Part shown: positions 60,592-64,000 of the stretch, piece by piece
How the letters are laid out: every line of letters starts with the position of its first letter
Position numbering within the stretch: position 1 is the stretch's first letter
Origin: Trifolium pratense
Lineage: Eukaryota > Streptophyta > Magnoliopsida > Fabales > Fabaceae
Reading direction: 5' to 3'
Assembly: GCF_020283565.1 (NCBI RefSeq)
Contig: NC_060060.1
Coordinates: 6,758,001-6,822,000, forward strand
Length of the DNA: 64,000 bases
Translations under genes and position numbers: made by a program
Notes under the pieces: model-generated
What the model was told of the DNA's origin: nothing
Database searches by the model: none
Seen by the model: only the letters and a program-made list of their open reading frames with translations

Positions 60592-63500
60592 ATGGGTAGA
60601 TTTGTCCGTGTTGCTCGGAACATTTTCTCTTCTTCTGCTTTATATCCCCATCCTTTCAAATACACTCTTCCTTATGCTTCTTCTATTCAATCCATACACA
60701 ACTCATCATCCTCATTATCAGTTGTTGTTCCCGACAATCATACCCTACAACAACCTAACCACAACTTCAGAGACATAACAACGTCATCATCAGTAAGAGG
60801 AGCAATAAGAGTAAAGAAGAAGCTTCAATCTCGTAAAGCCGCAGTGACTACTACTACTAATAATAATAATACAGCAGTTGAGCTTGCATTCAATTCTGTT
60901 GTCAAAATTTTCACCGTTTCATGCAGTCCCAATTACTTACTTCCTTGGCAGAACAAATCCCAGCGTGAATCTATGGGCTCTGGTCTCTTTTACTACTTTC
61001 TCAATGTTCTTTCTTTCTTTCTTTATGCCACTAGTTAGTACCATTTAATTCATATGTCATTCAAACTTGTGGTGGTTAATGGTTAATTGTGTTATATTCA
61101 TTAATCTTAAAATGCAGGGTTTGTAATTATGGGAAGAAAGATTCTTACAAATGCTCATGTAGTAGCTGATCATTCCTTTGTACTTGTAAGGAAACATGGC
61201 TCTCCAAATAAGTATAGAGCACAAGTCAAAGCTGTTGGTCATGAATGTGACTTAGCTCTATTAATTGTTGACTCTGATGATTTTTGGGATGGAATGGTTC
61301 CCTTGGAGTTTGGAGACATCCCTTTTCTTCAACAAGCTGTTGCTGTTGTTGGATATCCTCAAGGCGGTGACACCATTTCAGTCACCAAAGGGGTTGTTTC
61401 CAGGGTTGAACCTACACAATATGTACATGGTGCTTCACAGCTCATGGCTATACAGATCGATGCAGCCATCAATCCAGGGAATAGTGGCGGTCCTGCTATT
61501 ATGGGCAAGAAAGTTGCTGGAGTTGCATTCCAAAATCTTTCTGGTGCCGAAAATATAGGGTAAGGCCTTTTCTTTTCTGTCTTTATTTTTCTTGTGAGTT
61601 CCAACTTAAGATTCATTGTGATCTGCCATTAGTTTCTATCTTCATATATATATATTACTTAAGTAATCCTTGTCACTTTTATAATTCAATTCTGCAACAT
61701 CAGTCCAGCAATAAATAAAGACCAAATTTTCGCGGAAATTTATCTCATCAATCATCATAACGGATTGACAGGAATAAAAATGAGTCCAATTAGGTAAGGG
61801 ACCTTGAAAATAATCAAAAACATTGGAAGAGAAAAGTTAGCAAAGAACAGAAACAGAATAACTGAATGAGAATCGAAAAATGGAGGACATAAATAGACAA
61901 GTTAGATGAAAACAAGTTTAGAGGGTAAAGAAAACACAAAGAACAAAGCCTTGTGCTGTTAAACAGATAGAAAATAGAGATACGCGTTAAATATAATTGA
62001 AGATAGAAGGTGAAAGCTTAACAGTAATTTTGAGACAAATATTATTGCAAAGATGAAACCAAATAACAACAAAGGAGGTAGTAATGTTTGAAAAAACAAC
62101 AAAGTGAAAGCTTGTAAATCTGACAATAGGCAGCTACCAAGTAAGATATGAAACAGAAAGAACTTAGGTAGAGATAAAGATTACTGGAGGAGATTTTCAC
62201 GTAGGCCTGTGAAATCTTCACTTAGTTTGAATCTTGATGGTGCTCAAATGATGATACCTATAGGACAGCTCGACCGGGTGTAACAGAGAAGAAAGGTGAG
62301 AAAAGAGTATTATGACCAAGTCTGAATGACCAATTACCCCTGAAAATTATAAGCCCAGCCAGCAGTTTGAAAAGGTGGAAACAGGGAAGGGTCACCAAGA
62401 ATGACCTTACTTGGCGAGATATCATAATGGTGGCAGCGAATGAACAAAACATGCAAACTATCATGAAGTATTTGATATTCTGTTGGTATTATAAAACTTG
62501 TATTCTGCATAATAGATTACTTTGTTTCATATTTGATGTTGCAGTTACATAATACCTGTACCTGTAATAAAGCATTTTATATCTGGTGTAGAAGAAAATG
62601 GCAATTACATTGGATTTTGCTCCCTGGGTTTGTCGTGCCAGACTACTGAAAATGTGCACCTCAGAAACCATTTTGGTATGCAACCTGGCATGACTGGGGT
62701 GCTTGTAAACAAAATTAATCCACTTTCCGATGCTTACAAGGTTTTGAAGAAAGACGATATTATACTGTCATTTGATGGGGTGCCTATAGCAAATGATGGT
62801 ACAGGTATGTTCTTTCATATTTTTTTCTTTCCTGAATTTTCTTACTCTATAAACAACCTTTTTGAAGTCCCAACCTCATGCATTGCTATGTTATTTAATA
62901 TGGGAAGGTTTAACATGGCAACATACATGAAATTTACTTCGTTTATATGAGTTCCTGCCTCTGCTTTACTCATGCAGTTATGCACTAATTTGAAATTTTG
63001 CAAGAGCTGAAATCTTCTGAATCTGAATCTTATAAATGCTTAAGATATTAAATGGAGAGTGCAATGGATGATTGGCAGTTTCATGAGAGGATCATATAAG
63101 AAGTGAATAGATAGATGAGTCACATCATGAAAACAACTCCTCCCAAAGCTTAGTTTGTTAGGAGTAGGCCACAGGAATTATTTTATACTTATTGTATCCT
63201 TAACATGCCTTCTAAGTTCTAACAAGTGTTAAAAAGCAGCTATATCAAATTGGTATGACAGAAATCCAATAACATTCCATTGTGAAGTCGTAAATTTGTG
63301 GATTGTGTGCTTGAAAATGTTATAAAATGCATCTGGATTAAATAGTAGATATAGATCATAGAAGATATTGAAAAAGAATAAGATGATAACTTTTTGAAAA
63401 TCATTAACTGTCATACAATATGTAGTTTTGGCTGCATAAACATCCAAATAACATTGTTGAGTATTGATTTTTCATACATGTTCTCTTTATTCCAAGTTGT

Positions 63501-64000
63501 GTCTCTATCCTTTGTAATTTCTTTAGAAACAGAAAAGTTAGTTGAGCACTGGCATTCAGTGTCAAAGTCTTTCTTCCTTGCCTACAAGCCTTTTATGATT
63601 TTCCTGAGTTCAAAGGTATAATTTATAACATATACAATGCAGTTCCCTTCCGAAACAGAGAACGGATAACCTTTGATCACTTGGTGTCTATGAAGAAGCT
63701 TAATGAAAAAGCAGTAGTCAGAGTTATGCGGGACGGCCAAGAGCTTGAACTCAGTATTATTCTCCGACCTGTAAGTTTATATATGTACTAAACTACTCTG
63801 TACTGTGCTACATCAACCAAATTATACAAATCAATCAAGAAACTATTCTCCAGTTTCTACTTTCTAACACCAATGACATCTTGCATGTTTATTCACATCC
63901 TATTGACCTTGCTCTGGATATTTTGTTATGTGTAAATCTCGTTCATTGCATGCTCTCTGATAAGTTTTGCTTATTCTATTTTACAGTCCTATGTATTTTC
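60592..64000 (+). CDS. DEG10: DEG10-type trypsin-like protease, mitochondrial (partial, runs off the window)
   Basis: Exons 60592-60982, 61118-61559, 62545-62804 and 63643-63770 join in frame; the 3' part lies beyond 64000. A possible next exon starts at 63987 after TTTTACAG. The first 40-60 residues are Arg/Ser-rich with few acids, as in a mitochondrial presequence. The S1 protease domain has the catalytic triad H144 (ILTNAHVV), D175 (ECDLAL) and S253 (PGNSGGP). A PDZ-like region follows (GFCSLGLSC..., [32 protein letters not shown]). These motifs match plant DEG10 and its relatives DEG3 and DEG11, ATP-independent HtrA/DegP-like serine proteases for quality control; DEG10 is mitochondrial in Arabidopsis. 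The start is the first Met after the leader repeat. Confidence 0.92.

Noticed and set aside
1..64000. CRISPR arrays, operons, phage or bacterial islands
   Set aside because: No regularly spaced repeats or bacterial-type gene clusters are present; all genes are spliced plant nuclear genes.

Overview
This 64 kb window is plant nuclear DNA: AT-rich, with many spliced genes separated by stretches packed with small transposons. The protein sequences and repeat families look like a legume, most likely Medicago or a close relative. That assignment is inference from familiarity; no search was run. All exon structures below were built by hand from reading frame, splice signals and remembered family sequences.

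Layout. 1-2319 is gene-poor. 2320-7515 is a very young Ty1/copia LTR retrotransposon on the minus strand, with a 5-bp target duplication and LTRs that differ at one base. 7738-8043 (-) is a small secreted type-2 lipid transfer protein. 9224-17434 (-) is a 20-exon LisH/coiled-coil/HEAT protein of the RELCH family; it appears to contain a U12-type AT-AC intron, a GC-AG intron and a 24-nt microexon. 19225-19530 (+) encodes a Pro/His/Gly-rich protein. 19839-24619 is a complete PIF/Harbinger transposon with both ORFs open. 25043-28429 (-) is a seven-exon MATE/DETOXIFICATION transporter.

28430-41642 contains no host gene that I can support. It is a layered deposit of MITEs (Stowaway-like, hAT-like, and a family of small palindromes), a TRIM-like element, a decayed LINE and a Ty3/gypsy LTR end with its primer-binding site.

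The right third is gene-rich. 41643-44547 (-) is 2-hydroxyacyl-CoA lyase / oxalyl-CoA decarboxylase. 46052-50808 (+) is the U2 snRNP protein A'. 53711-54804 (-) is a plastid RAD52-like DNA-binding protein. 56587-57729 (+) is a truncated HSP70-8-like protein. 58680-59185 (-) is a COG4 pseudogene. 60592 to the window end (+) is a DEG10-type mitochondrial protease, cut by the edge.

The genes are independent housekeeping or metabolic loci, not an operon-like system, and I found no clearly new multi-gene system. The observations most worth checking are the non-canonical introns in the RELCH-like gene, the intact Harbinger element, the family of nested palindromic MITEs, very short poly(A) insertions flanked by 14-18 bp duplications, and the HSP70-like gene that has lost its start region and its substrate-binding domain.
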